A stretch of 64,000 bases of DNA from the NCBI GenBank assembly GCA_964604675.1, contig CAZSAT010000015.1, positions 20,569 through 84,568 of the forward strand, written 5' to 3'. The stretch comes from CAZSAT01 sp964604675. GTDB taxonomy: Bacteria; Myxococcota_A; UBA796; CAJQPC01. How positions within the stretch are numbered: the stretch's first letter is position 1; every line of letters starts with the position of its first letter. Shown piece by piece: positions 42,711 to 52,200 of the stretch. A program made the position numbers and the translations under genes. The notes under the pieces were generated by a model that worked only from the letters and a program-made list of their open reading frames with translations, made no database searches and was not told where the DNA came from.

Positions 42711-43550
42711 GTGCCGCTGTCCCGAGAGGAATACGCCTGCGTCCGCAACTTCTCCGTGCTCTACAGCGGCGGGCTCGACAGCTGCGCGGTGCCGATCATC
42801 GTCGGCGAGCTGCAAGAGGACCGTGCCGCCGGCATCCACCTGCTCACCTACAAGCACCAGTACGGCAGCTTCTTCAACGAGTGGTCGAAGAAGCACACCC
42901 CGGAGCTGAAGCGCGTGCTCGGCGACCGCGTGGAGCACCACCTGATCGACCTCACCAAGGTCTGGAACGAGATCGGCGCCAAGAAGATGATCTTCGACGC
43001 CATGAAGTACCGCGGCCACTGGGTGTGCTGCCTCGGGTGCCAGGAGTCGATGGGCACGCTGACGATCGTGCACAGCCTGATCAACAACTGCACCAACGCG
43101 TTCATCTGCAGCTCGGTGGGTGGCGAGTACGCGGTGATGTCGATGCCGATCACGCGGAAGAAGAACGTGGGCTTCTACGAGCGCTTCGGCGTGCGCTACA
43201 ACGCCCCCCTGCTCGATCTCGGCATCTCCAAGCCCGAGGAACGCGAGGTCCTCGCCGGCAAGGGCATCGATCCCGGCTGGGGCGCGCGGCGCTCCCACCA
43301 AGGCTACCAGCCCATCTGCGTGCTGGGGTTCCAGCACAGCCTCGACATCCTGTTCGACTTCCACACCACCTACCCACCGGATCGGGTCGGTCAGTTCCTG
43401 GACGACAAGTTCGTCATCATGGAGAAGATCATCCGGCGCATGCTGCAGCACCTGGGCCACGACCCCGACGAGCTGATCGAGCGGAACCTTGCAGCCTTCC
43501 ACGAAGAGGGCGCCGCGATGAAGAAAGCGCGTGAGGCGGCAACGGCGTAG
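42711..43550 (+). CDS. PP-loop ATP pyrophosphatase-like enzyme (QueC-related, substrate unknown)
   Basis: A 279-residue protein starting at GTG 42711, immediately after the previous stop. The N-terminus holds the PP-loop VLYSGGLDSCAV (SGGxDS), the ATP-pyrophosphate site of N-type enzymes that adenylate a substrate carboxylate or carbonyl. It resembles QueC and asparagine-synthetase-like enzymes in this region only. Unlike QueC I see no C-terminal zinc ribbon; instead CCLGCQESMG near residue 105 offers three clustered Cys that could bind metal or take part in sulfur transfer. The sequence IDPGWGARRSHQGYQPICVLG is distinctive and unknown to me. It is adjacent to an SRPBCC protein. It may modify a nucleoside or small molecule. 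Confidence 0.7.
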   Translation: MPLSREEYACVRNFSVLYSGGLDSCAVPIIVGELQEDRAAGIHLLTYKHQYGSFFNEWSKKHTPELKRVLGDRVEHHLIDLTKVWNEIGAKKMIFDAMKYRGHWVCCLGCQESMGTLTIVHSLINNCTNAFICSSVGGEYAVMSMPITRKKNVGFYERFGVRYNAPLLDLGISKPEEREVLAGKGIDPGWGARRSHQGYQPICVLGFQHSLDILFDFHTTYPPDRVGQFLDDKFVIMEKIIRRMLQHLGHDPDELIERNLAAFHEEGAAMKKAREAATA

Positions 43551-43562
43551 GTGGGTTTCGCC

Positions 43563-43591
43563 TTGACAAGTTGGGACAGCGCAGGCATTTA
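43563..43591 (+). promoter_or_regulatory. Possible sigma-70-like promoter before the MopE-motif lipoprotein
   Basis: A consensus -35 TTGACA at 43563 is followed 17 bases on by a poor -10, CATTTA, in the 92-base gap after the PP-loop gene. The element is on the right strand, about 50 bases before the ATG at 43643. Weak support because the -10 matches badly. Confidence 0.25.
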
Positions 43592-43642
43592 GGCGCCCCT
43601 CGGCCCGCCCTACCGGCGACCCCCGGCCCCTCGGAGTGCGCG

Positions 43643-45142
43643 ATGTCCCTCAGCTTCTTCACCGCCAGCCTGGTGCTCGGCTGCAGCAACGGCTTCTTCG
43701 GCAAGAACACCGATCCCGAGTTCGACACCGGCCGCTCGGGCCCGTCCGACCAGACCGACGACACCGGCGCCGAGGCCTCCGCCGACGACACGGGCGAAGA
43801 GCAGGGGGAGGAGGAGGAGCCCGACCCGGCGGACGTGGACGACGATGGCGACGGCACCACCGAGAACGAGGGCGACTGCGACGACACCGACAGCAGCGTG
43901 GGTCCGGGCAGCGACGAGATCTACTACGACGGCATCGACAACGACTGCGACGAGTCCACGGTGGACGACGACGCCGACGGCGACGGCTCGACCTACGGCG
44001 ACGACTGCGACGACACCGACGCCAGCGCCTACCCGGGGGCGGACGAGGACCGCACCGACGGCGTGGACAACGACTGCGACGGCGACGTCGACGAGCGCTT
44101 CGAGGTGGAGACCGTCGATGCCGACCACGACGGCGGCTACCCCTCGGCCCTCGACGTCACCAGCGACGGCGACGTGCACATCGTCTACCAGGACCGCGAC
44201 AGCGGCAGCCTCTACTGGGCGCGGCTGACCTCGGCCACCTGGTCTGCGCCCGCCGAGATCGTGAGCGGCGGCACCAGCGGCGAGTGGATGGACGCCAAGA
44301 TGGACAGCCAGGACCGGCTGCAGCTGGCCTTCACCTGGTCCGATGGCGGCACGCAGGAGCTCTACTTCGCCTTCCTCGACAGCGGCGTCTGGTACGGCGT
44401 GTACGTGGTGGACGACGCGAGCATCACGGGCTCGAGCTCGCTCGGACACGAGGTCAGCATCGACATCGACAGCTCGGACCTTCCGAGCTTCACCTACTAC
44501 GTGGACGAGCACCCGGACCATGTGTTCGGCTTCGGCATCCCCACGCTGGCCGAGACGAGCTCCTGGCTGGGCGAGGTGCTCTACCTCCCGGTCGACTACC
44601 AGCTCACCGGCAACGCGGGGGAGGAGATCGCCCTGGCCATCGACAACGACGGCTTCGACCACGTGCTGTACTACGACGATGGCTGGACAGCGGGCGAGAT
44701 GCAGTATTCGGGTGTCGGCGCCGACCTGAACATCAGCTTGAGCCAGACGGCCTGGGACGGGGAGGCGGCGGACATCTCCATGGACGTGGGCACCGACAAC
44801 GAGCCGTGCGCGAGCTTCTACGCGGTGAGCGCGGGCGACCTGATGTACGGGTGCTACGACGGCTCCAACTGGTCCTTCGAACAGGTCGACGCCAGCGGCG
44901 ACGTGGGGCTGGGCTCCGCGATGGTGCTCGACGGCGACGAGCCCTGGATCGCCTACTACGACGAGTCCAACGGCGACCTCAAGGTCGCCCACAAGGACGC
45001 GAGCGGCTGGGAACTGTTCACCGTAGACAGCGAGGGGGACGTGGGGCAGCAGCCGTCGATCGCGCTCGGCGACGACGGCCGGGTGCACGTGAGCTACTAC
45101 GACGCGAGCAAGGCCGCGCTCAAGTACGCCGTAGGCCGCTGA
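43643..45142 (+). CDS. Lipoprotein with MopE-type metal-binding motifs and propeller-like domain
   Basis: A 499-residue protein. ATG 43643 gives MSLSFFTASLVLGCSN, a lipoprotein signal (LVLGC). Residues about 30-65 are an Asp/Glu/Thr-rich linker. Residues about 70-155 contain three MopE-like units of the form DxDGDG, DCDDTD, PGxDE, DGIDNDCD, a motif thought to bind calcium or copper. Residues about 160-499 are a beta-propeller-like series of repeats of the form SLYWARLTSATWSAP, DVHIVYQD, LQLAFTWSDGG and GYDGSNWSFEQVDA, similar to sialidase/surface-layer repeats found in secreted proteins. It is probably surface exposed. No catalytic residues are recognisable. Confidence 0.85.
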   Translation: MSLSFFTASLVLGCSNGFFGKNTDPEFDTGRSGPSDQTDDTGAEASADDTGEEQGEEEEPDPADVDDDGDGTTENEGDCDDTDSSVGPGSDEIYYDGIDNDCDESTVDDDADGDGSTYGDDCDDTDASAYPGADEDRTDGVDNDCDGDVDERFEVETVDADHDGGYPSALDVTSDGDVHIVYQDRDSGSLYWARLTSATWSAPAEIVSGGTSGEWMDAKMDSQDRLQLAFTWSDGGTQELYFAFLDSGVWYGVYVVDDASITGSSSLGHEVSIDIDSSDLPSFTYYVDEHPDHVFGFGIPTLAETSSWLGEVLYLPVDYQLTGNAGEEIALAIDNDGFDHVLYYDDGWTAGEMQYSGVGADLNISLSQTAWDGEAADISMDVGTDNEPCASFYAVSAGDLMYGCYDGSNWSFEQVDASGDVGLGSAMVLDGDEPWIAYYDESNGDLKVAHKDASGWELFTVDSEGDVGQQPSIALGDDGRVHVSYYDASKAALKYAVGR

Positions 45143-45276
45143 CGGTTGTACGGTGCGCCGCGGTCGTCGATCACGCTGCGTCGAGCACGAAGACCCACAC
45201 CGCACCCTCGCGCCTCGTCGCGTGCGGAGCCTCATCGACCACCTGGAGCGCAGCGTCGACGCCAGGTGCTGAGCGG

Positions 45277-46341
45277 TCACGCGTCGACGCAGCCCCCGTA
45301 CAAGCGGCTCATGATCTGCACGCTCGCCTGGAAGCAGCCTGCGCAGTCGTCGACCTTCTGACGGTAGGGCTGCATGGCCGTGCCGTGCCAGATGTCGTGG
45401 AAGCTCTGCTCGCGCACGTTGCCGATGCGCTCGTGGTCCAGGCCGCAACGCACGACGTCGCCGTTGGGGAGCATGTAGAGCAGGTCTCGGAGCTCGCGGC
45501 AGGTGAACTTCTTCACCTCGCCGTTGAGCTGCCGGGTGAAGGTCTTGTCGACCAGGAAGCGGGAGAGCAAGCGGTCCACGCCGGGCAGCTGACCGCGCAG
45601 GCCCATGCGGGCGTCGCGCATGGCCTTCATGGCGCGCTGCTTGTCCTCGATCATGATGACCTGCTGGGCCTTCACCTCGGGGGGCACGGTGCCCACCAGG
45701 AAGGGGTCGACCCACACCCCCGGGACGAGGTCGGCGCCGAGGTCCTCGGCGAACCGCAGCATCGGCTCGACGTCTGGGATGCTGACGTCGTTGATGGCGA
45801 AGTTGATGCCGAAGCTGAAGTCGTGCCGGTCCCGCAGGCGAGCGACCTGCCTGCAGGTCTCCGAGACCTTCTTCCAGCTGCCCTTCACGCCGCGCAGCTC
45901 GTCGTGGGTGGGCTCGGTCCCGTCGACGCTGATGCGCAGCTGCAGGCCAGGCCAGGCGATGGCCTCGACCACGTCGATCACGCGATCGGTGAGCATGCCG
46001 TTGGTGGTCAGCTGCAGGATGTAGGGGTCGGACTCCTCGCGCACGGCCTCCAGGATCTCGCGCAGGTCGCGGCGCACGAAGGGCTCGCCCCCGAGGATCT
46101 TCACCAGGTCGAGCTGCCGCATCTGGCGGAACACCGAGCGCCACTCCTCGGTGGAGAGGTCGTCGTGGTCCCGCACCTTCCAGCTGCCGCAGCCGACGCA
46201 CTTCAGGTTGCACTTGAAGGTGACGATGAAGTGCCCCGCGTGGGGTTCAGGCACCCAGTCGGGGGACACGCGGCGCATGGTCGCCGACGTGGCGATGTTC
46301 TTCCAGGCGCGTGCGCGGCGGCGGGCGGAGGCCAGCTCCAT
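45277..46341 (-). CDS. Radical SAM enzyme with SPASM-type C-terminal cluster domain
   Basis: A 354-residue protein. The ATG at 46341, two bases after the previous stop, is chosen over upstream ORF starts. The radical SAM site is FKCNLKCVGCGSW (CxxxCxxC) near residue 40, followed by LGGEPFVRRDL and LRISVDGTEPTHDELRG. The C-terminus resembles a SPASM domain: FTCRELRDLLYMLPNGDVVRCG, then IGNVREQSFHDIWHG and DDCAGCF. SPASM proteins bind extra [4Fe-4S] clusters and modify peptides or proteins, or act in cofactor synthesis. The paired gene encodes a B12-type radical SAM enzyme. I saw no precursor peptide gene adjacent, so the substrate is unknown. Radical SAM assignment is firm. Confidence 0.88.
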   Translation of the reverse strand: MELASARRRARAWKNIATSATMRRVSPDWVPEPHAGHFIVTFKCNLKCVGCGSWKVRDHDDLSTEEWRSVFRQMRQLDLVKILGGEPFVRRDLREILEAVREESDPYILQLTTNGMLTDRVIDVVEAIAWPGLQLRISVDGTEPTHDELRGVKGSWKKVSETCRQVARLRDRHDFSFGINFAINDVSIPDVEPMLRFAEDLGADLVPGVWVDPFLVGTVPPEVKAQQVIMIEDKQRAMKAMRDARMGLRGQLPGVDRLLSRFLVDKTFTRQLNGEVKKFTCRELRDLLYMLPNGDVVRCGLDHERIGNVREQSFHDIWHGTAMQPYRQKVDDCAGCFQASVQIMSRLYGGCVDA

Positions 46342-46343
46342 CG

Positions 46344-47885
46344 CTACATCGTGACCAGGGACCTGGGGTTCACCCAGCGCTTGATCAACAGCGGCGTCAT
46401 CTCGCCACGCTGGGTCATCTCGAGGAACACGCCGCCCATCTTGACCAGGTTCAGGGCCTGCGCCATCTGCACCAGAGGGGCTGGGTCCTCCTTGAAGCGC
46501 TCGCTCTCGTAGAGCTTCCAGATGAAGTCCTTGCTCAGGAAGGCCTTGTTGCACAACACGAACAGCGCGAGCCAGCGTCGATCCGCCTTCGGGCGCGGGT
46601 AGTTCAGGTCGACCCGGAACTGCTCGAAGGCGTGGGTGTTGATGCCCTCGACGTGGGTGTCGTCGATCCGCCCCTCACGGAGCATGCGGCGCGCGAGGTG
46701 GGTGTTCGGGTAGATCGTGAGACCGAACAGGTAGAGCTCGAACGGACGCTCCAGCTCCATGACCATGCGGAAGAGCTGATCCTTGTCGTCCTCGGTGCTG
46801 TAGGGATCGTCCCAGATGATCTGCAGGTTCGCCACGATGCCGATCTTCCGGAAGACCGACTGCGCGTCCAGGATCATCTGGTTGGTGGTGTTGCGGTGGT
46901 AGAACTCCTGGTTCACCCGTTCGTTGGCCTGGATGCCCATGCAGATGGCGCGCAGGCCCGCCTCCTTGAGCTGACGGAGCGGCTCCTCGGAGACCATGCG
47001 CGGATCGACCAGCACCTCGAACGGCAGCCCCACGCGCTTGGGCCACTTCTCGGCGAACTCGGCGATCCAGTCCTTCCTGATCGGGAACACCTCGTCGTCG
47101 AAGCGCACGACGCGGATGTCGTCGCATAGCTCCGTCGCGTACTCGAACTCCTGGATGATGTTCTCGACCGAGCGCATGCGGAAGTTCTTGCCGAGGCCCT
47201 GGTAGAGCGGCTTGGTGAGGGTGTTGCTGCAGAAGGTGCAGGTCCAGTAGGGGCAGCCCCGGCTCGCCAGGGTGGTGTACTCGGGGTTGGAGATGAAGGG
47301 ATCCCCCGAGGCGACCTTCTTGCCCTCCACGTGGAACTTGTCGTCCTGGGTGTGGAAGTCGCGCCAGGGGACGTCGTCGAGGTCGTTGACCAGCGGACCG
47401 AGGTCGTTTCGCCAGACCTGATCGCCCTCCCGCGTCCAGAAGCTCGGCGCGCGACGCACCGCTTCCCGGTCCCCGCGCTCGACGGCTTCGAAGAAGTCGC
47501 GCACGAGCAGGTCGACCTCCCCGATGGAGATGTGGTCGGCCACCTCGATGCAGAGCTCGGGCAGGAAGGTGGGGTGCATGCCGCCCCAGAGGATCGGCAG
47601 CCCCGTCTCCGCTCGGATGCGGCGGGTGAGGTAGGTGGCCATCCGGTGGAACGCGCTCGCTCGCACCGACATGCCGATGAAGTCGACGCCACGATCCCCG
47701 AGGAGCTTGATGAGGTTCTTGACCTCGTGCTCCTCCGGCCACGGGAAGCGGTTGTTCACCCAGTCCTTGAAGTAGACCTCGGTGACCTGGAAGCCTGCTT
47801 CGCGCAGGCTGGAGGCCACGTGCCGGACGCCGTTGTTCTCCAGCGCGTAGAGGGAGATCACCGCGATGTGGAGACGGTCCGGCAT
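46344..47885 (-). CDS. B12-binding-domain radical SAM enzyme
   Basis: A 513-residue protein starting at ATG 47885. Residues 1 to about 150 form a cobalamin-binding Rossmann-like domain (RLHIAVISLYALENNGVRHVAS, ending in ILWGGMHPTFLPE); the usual DxHxxG histidine motif is absent, as in class B radical SAM methyltransferases and related enzymes. The radical SAM site is ASRGCPYWTCTFCSN (CxxxCxxC) near residue 215, with VRFDDEVFPIRKDW and GIQANERVNQEFYHRNTTN (TIM barrel). Such enzymes methylate carbon or phosphorus atoms or rearrange rings in cofactor and natural-product pathways. It is followed after two bases by a SPASM-type enzyme. A shared substrate is likely. Confidence 0.88.
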   Translation of the reverse strand: MPDRLHIAVISLYALENNGVRHVASSLREAGFQVTEVYFKDWVNNRFPWPEEHEVKNLIKLLGDRGVDFIGMSVRASAFHRMATYLTRRIRAETGLPILWGGMHPTFLPELCIEVADHISIGEVDLLVRDFFEAVERGDREAVRRAPSFWTREGDQVWRNDLGPLVNDLDDVPWRDFHTQDDKFHVEGKKVASGDPFISNPEYTTLASRGCPYWTCTFCSNTLTKPLYQGLGKNFRMRSVENIIQEFEYATELCDDIRVVRFDDEVFPIRKDWIAEFAEKWPKRVGLPFEVLVDPRMVSEEPLRQLKEAGLRAICMGIQANERVNQEFYHRNTTNQMILDAQSVFRKIGIVANLQIIWDDPYSTEDDKDQLFRMVMELERPFELYLFGLTIYPNTHLARRMLREGRIDDTHVEGINTHAFEQFRVDLNYPRPKADRRWLALFVLCNKAFLSKDFIWKLYESERFKEDPAPLVQMAQALNLVKMGGVFLEMTQRGEMTPLLIKRWVNPRSLVTM

Positions 47886-47951
47886 GCCCCCAGCCTACCG
47901 CGACACGCCGGCACAAGCCGTCGGCTGGCCTACGCGCGGTAGGATTCGGTG

Positions 47952-49214
47952 ATGCTGGTCTTGTTCGGTGCAAACGGTCGCACGGGCGTGGAGGTTCTTC
48001 GCGAGGCGCGGAGACGTGGGCTGGCCGTTCGGCCCGTGATCCGCGACGACAGGGACTCCGAGCGCATCGACGGCGTGGTGGACGTGCGCGACATCCACTA
48101 CGCGGACCCGGAACACCCGGGTAGCCTCGGACCAGCGCTGGAGGGCGCCACACGCGTGGTGTCGTGCATCGACCCGCGCACGGCCGGCCCCGGCGCGCCG
48201 ATGTACACGGGGGCCGCCGCCACCAACATCGTGATGGCCGCCGACGCGGCCGACGTGGAGATCACGCTCTGGGTGTCGGTGATGGGCGCCTACCGCTGGT
48301 CCTACGCCAAGCTCAACCGGAAGAGCTTCGCCCTGGAGAGCGGCGTGAGGGTGTGCCCCGCCGCCTGGGCGATCCTCCGGATCAGCTGCTACGTCGACGA
48401 GGTGATGGAGGGGCACGTGCGGCCGCCGGACGGCGGCAAGCCCTACGACTTCAAGGATGCCTCTCGCTACGCGCCGACTTCGCGCGCCGACGGTGCGGCG
48501 ATGATCCTGGACTTCCTGGACCGATGTGAGTCAGGTCGGGCGCAATGCGCTGGTGGGCCACAGGTCTACACCGGGCCGGAGCTGATGCGGCTGATCGGCC
48601 CTCACCGCCGGGGGTCGGGGAAGCGCACCGCGTTCGCACCGCTCCCACCGGGCGACGTCTCCGTCGACCCGGAGACCACCCTCCGCACGATCGGCCGCCT
48701 GCCGTCGAGCACGCTGGAGAGCGAGCTCGACGCGGGCGAGGAGCCCGACCCAGGGACCGAGGTCCGAACCGTCTACCCCGTGGGGGAGCCGCAGCCTCAC
48801 CCCTCCGACACCGGTGAAGCGTGGCCAGCGCTGGAAGGCTTCGGCACCGACCTGAGGCGGGTGCTGCACCACCAGCTGGCGCTCGACCTCGAGCGTCTGG
48901 CGGTCGACTCCCAGGGCGTCACGCTCGACTTCGCCGAGGCCGAGCGCGGCGAGCGAGGCGCGCAGGCGCACGGCGGTGTGGCCGTGACCCTCTCCGGCGT
49001 GAGGGCGGTCCGGGACGGCAGGCTGGTGCACCGGGGCGACGTGGACTTCCTGCGCGACAAGGTCGCCGAGGAGTTCTACTGCTGGTGGGCCGGCAGCGGC
49101 ATCCCGGAGCGCGTGTGGCACCAGCTCGACATGGGGGTACGGCGTCGGCTGCCGCGCGACCCCCACCACGCCACCGACGAGCGGGTGAAGGCCTTCGCCG
49201 CCAGCTTCGGGTAG
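47952..49214 (+). CDS. NAD(P)-binding (NmrA-like) protein with unknown C-terminal domain
   Basis: A 420-residue protein. The N-terminal Rossmann start MLVLFGANGRTGVEVLREARRRG and RVVSCIDPRTAG match NAD(P)H-binding atypical SDRs (NmrA/YwnB type), which often lack the catalytic Tyr-Lys pair and act as redox sensors or reductases. Near residues 100-110 ITLWVSVMGAYRW is in place of the active-site strand. The C-terminal 150 residues are not recognised. A GTG directly before the ATG (47949) is an equally placed start; ATG 47952 is preferred. It is divergent from the B12 radical SAM gene and convergent with the sixth kinase gene, with 20 bases between stops. Confidence 0.8.
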   Translation: MLVLFGANGRTGVEVLREARRRGLAVRPVIRDDRDSERIDGVVDVRDIHYADPEHPGSLGPALEGATRVVSCIDPRTAGPGAPMYTGAAATNIVMAADAADVEITLWVSVMGAYRWSYAKLNRKSFALESGVRVCPAAWAILRISCYVDEVMEGHVRPPDGGKPYDFKDASRYAPTSRADGAAMILDFLDRCESGRAQCAGGPQVYTGPELMRLIGPHRRGSGKRTAFAPLPPGDVSVDPETTLRTIGRLPSSTLESELDAGEEPDPGTEVRTVYPVGEPQPHPSDTGEAWPALEGFGTDLRRVLHHQLALDLERLAVDSQGVTLDFAEAERGERGAQAHGGVAVTLSGVRAVRDGRLVHRGDVDFLRDKVAEEFYCWWAGSGIPERVWHQLDMGVRRRLPRDPHHATDERVKAFAASFG

Positions 49215-49234
49215 GCGCTCGACACCGGGTGTAG

Positions 49235-52200
49235 CTATTCGTCGACCGGGAGGTCCAGGCAGCGCCTCAGGTGCCGACCCCACGGATGCACCGCGAGGGC
49301 CTGCTGCTCCTCCCCGTCCTGGTCGGCCTCGATGGCCCCCAGCAGCTCCAGCCCCATCTTGGCGTAGTCCCGGGAGCGCATGGCATCGGACCCGTGGTGG
49401 TGGCTCGCGGAAGCGATCAAGAACTCCAGACGCGCGAGCCGAGCCGGCTCCCGGTCCATCCAGCCGAGCACCGACTGGTACACCTCCAGCGGGTCAGCCA
49501 CATCTCCGACTGCGCGGGCGCGGCAGCTGCAGGCTTCGGCGAGCGGTGGCAGGTAGGCCATGCGGTCGAGCCGCTCCACCGCCTGCCGGAGGTTGCGGTC
49601 ACCGATCTCGCGCTCGCCACAGGCCACCTGGGCCTCGCCCAGGTACGCGCGGAGGTGGGACGACAGGATGTGGAGCTCCGCTTCCTCGGCCTCGACCACC
49701 AGCGGCGCCAGGATGTCGAGCGCCTCCTGGGGCTCGCCCGACGCCAGGGCGATGCGACCCCGGGCCAAGGCCATCGCGAGCCGGAAGTGGATCGGCGGAT
49801 CGGCGGGCAGGACCACCTCGAGCTCGTCGAGCCGCTGCCGCGCACGCCCGAGCCGAAACAGATCGATCTCGAGCTCCGCGGCGTTGAGCACGAGGAACGC
49901 GTAGCGCACGGGCGAGGCGGAATCCCGTGCGACCTCCAGCTCGGGCAGCAGCATCCCCAGCGCCTCGGTGTAGCGGGCGCCGTAGCGGAGCACCTCGACG
50001 AGGTTGAGCAAGGCGTGCCATTGCCCCCCGCGGTCGCCAACGCCTTCGAAGAGCGCCATGCCCTCGAGCAGCTCGACCTCCGCCGCCCGGAGCCCGCCGC
50101 CGGCGATGCGGATCACGGCGCGGGCGACCAGGGCCCGAGCGACGTCCCGGTCCTCGCGCGAGGCCCGTGCTGCCGCCAGCGCGCGCTCGAAGGAGCGGGA
50201 GGCCGCCTCGAAGTTGCCGGCGAACCAGTGCAGGGAGCCGAGGTCGTGGTGGGCGCGTGCCCGCAGGTGAGCGGGACCGTCGCGATCGAGCCGTTGCTGG
50301 GCCCGGTCGAGCAGGTTCCGTGCGGTGGCGAGCTCGCCACGAGCTACCCGCATCCGCGCGTCGTAGACGTCCACCTCGCCCTTGAGCGTGGCGGTGAGCG
50401 CCAACGACGACGCACGCCGGAAGGCCCGCACGGCGTTGGGATCGCTCGGCCCGACGAGGGCGAGTGCGCGGCCGTGCAGCAGATGGCAGCGCGCCAGCAC
50501 GCGCGCCGGCGTGAGCTCCGCCTGCTCGGAACAGCTCGCAACAGCCTCCAGCACCGGCAACACCTCCAGGGCTTGATCGAACTCGAGCAGGGGTTCCGCC
50601 CAGGCCACCACGCCGGCCACCGCCTCGTCGACCCGGCCCGCCGCGAGCAACAGCTTCACCGTGCGGGCGCTGGGCGGCTCCGTGCTCATCGCGTCGGCCA
50701 GGCGGCGACGGAAGACGTGCCGACGGCTGGCCCGGAGGCGCTCCGACACCACGTCGCGGGTCAGCCCGAGACGGAAGATCCAGCGCTCGCCACCCGCCAC
50801 CTCGCGGGTGTCCAACAAGCGGCGGTCGACGAGGTCCACGCAGCTGTCGCGCACCTCCTCCAGCGGCTTGTCCAGCCCGTGGGCCAGGGTCTCCGAGGTG
50901 GCGTCGCCCCCAGCGACGGCGAGGGCCTCGAGCACGCGGAAGCCGGTCGGGTCGAGGAAGCCGAGGCGCATGTCGATCGCCTCCCGCATCGAGCCCGGGA
51001 TCACCAGCTTTCCCTCCGACTGGTCCACCCAGGCCACCTGACCGCGCGCCGACCGGGCCACGACCTGCCCTTCGACCACCATGGCGCGCACGAGCTCTTC
51101 GATGAAGCCCGGGAGACCGCCCGCTGCTGCGTGGATGCGCTTGGCGAGCTCCGAGCTGGCGGGCCGTCCACCGAGCAGAGCCGAGACGACCGATCCGACC
51201 TGGGCCACGCTGAGCGGGCCGGGCTCCACCCTCTGGGCATCGCCGAAACGCTCGCGAAGCACGGAGCCGGGTGCGTCGGCCTCATCCGTCGCTGTGGCAC
51301 AGACCACGACCGCCACGGCGTCCACCCGCAGCCGGTGGCGCAGCCCCGCGAGGGCGCCGAGCGCCAGCGGTGAGGCCTCGTGGAGATCGTCGAGCGCGAG
51401 CACCACCGGGGCCGTGTCACGGCGCGCCCGCTCCACGATGACCATCGACAGCGCCGTGGTGAGCTCGTTCCGCAGCTCGGGGGAGGCACCCCCTCCCGCC
51501 AGCGCCAGCTCGTCCTCCAGGTCCAGGAAGCGCTGCATGGCCGCGTCGAGCTCGGGGAGCTCGCCCGACGGGAAGGTGCTCCACACCTCGCTCGCGATGT
51601 CGGCCAGCGGACCGAGGCCCAGCTTCTCCGCGAAGCGGCCCGAGAAGCAGTGCGAACCACGGGCACGAGCATCGGCACACGCCCGTCGGAGCAGGCGATG
51701 CCGGCCCGCCCCCTGCGGGCCCGTGATGAGCACGAGGTGCCCTGGCCGGCCCTCGCTCACCGCGTGCTCGATGACCTGGAGCTCGTCCTCCCGGCCGACG
51801 AGGCGATCGGGGCTCGCGCGCTCGGGCAGCGACGGCCGATCGGGGTCGGGCCGGCGCAGGGCGGTGAGGACTTCGGCCACCTCGGTCGCGGTCTGCAACC
51901 GCGCCGCAGGATCCTTCTCGAGCAGCTGGAGCACCATGCGGTTCAGCGAAGCCGGGAGCGCGGGCACCCGATCCGACGGTGGAATCGGAGCTTCGCGCAC
52001 GTGCTTGCGCGCCAGCTCGTGAGGTGAATCGCCCGTGAAGACGCGCTTGCCGGTGGACATGCGGTACAGCAGCACCCCCAGCGAGTAGAGGTCCGAGCGT
52101 GGATCGAGCTCCTCGCCGCGGATCTGCTCCGGCGAGGCGTACGCAAAGGTTCCGACGAACTCGCCGTGGCGTGTGATCCCGTCGCTCGCGCGACCGAGCA

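Noticed and set aside
46344..47885. RiPP cluster built on the two radical SAM enzymes
   Set aside because: No precursor-like small ORF, leader-binding domain, protease or transporter is adjacent. Left as an open pair of enzymes.
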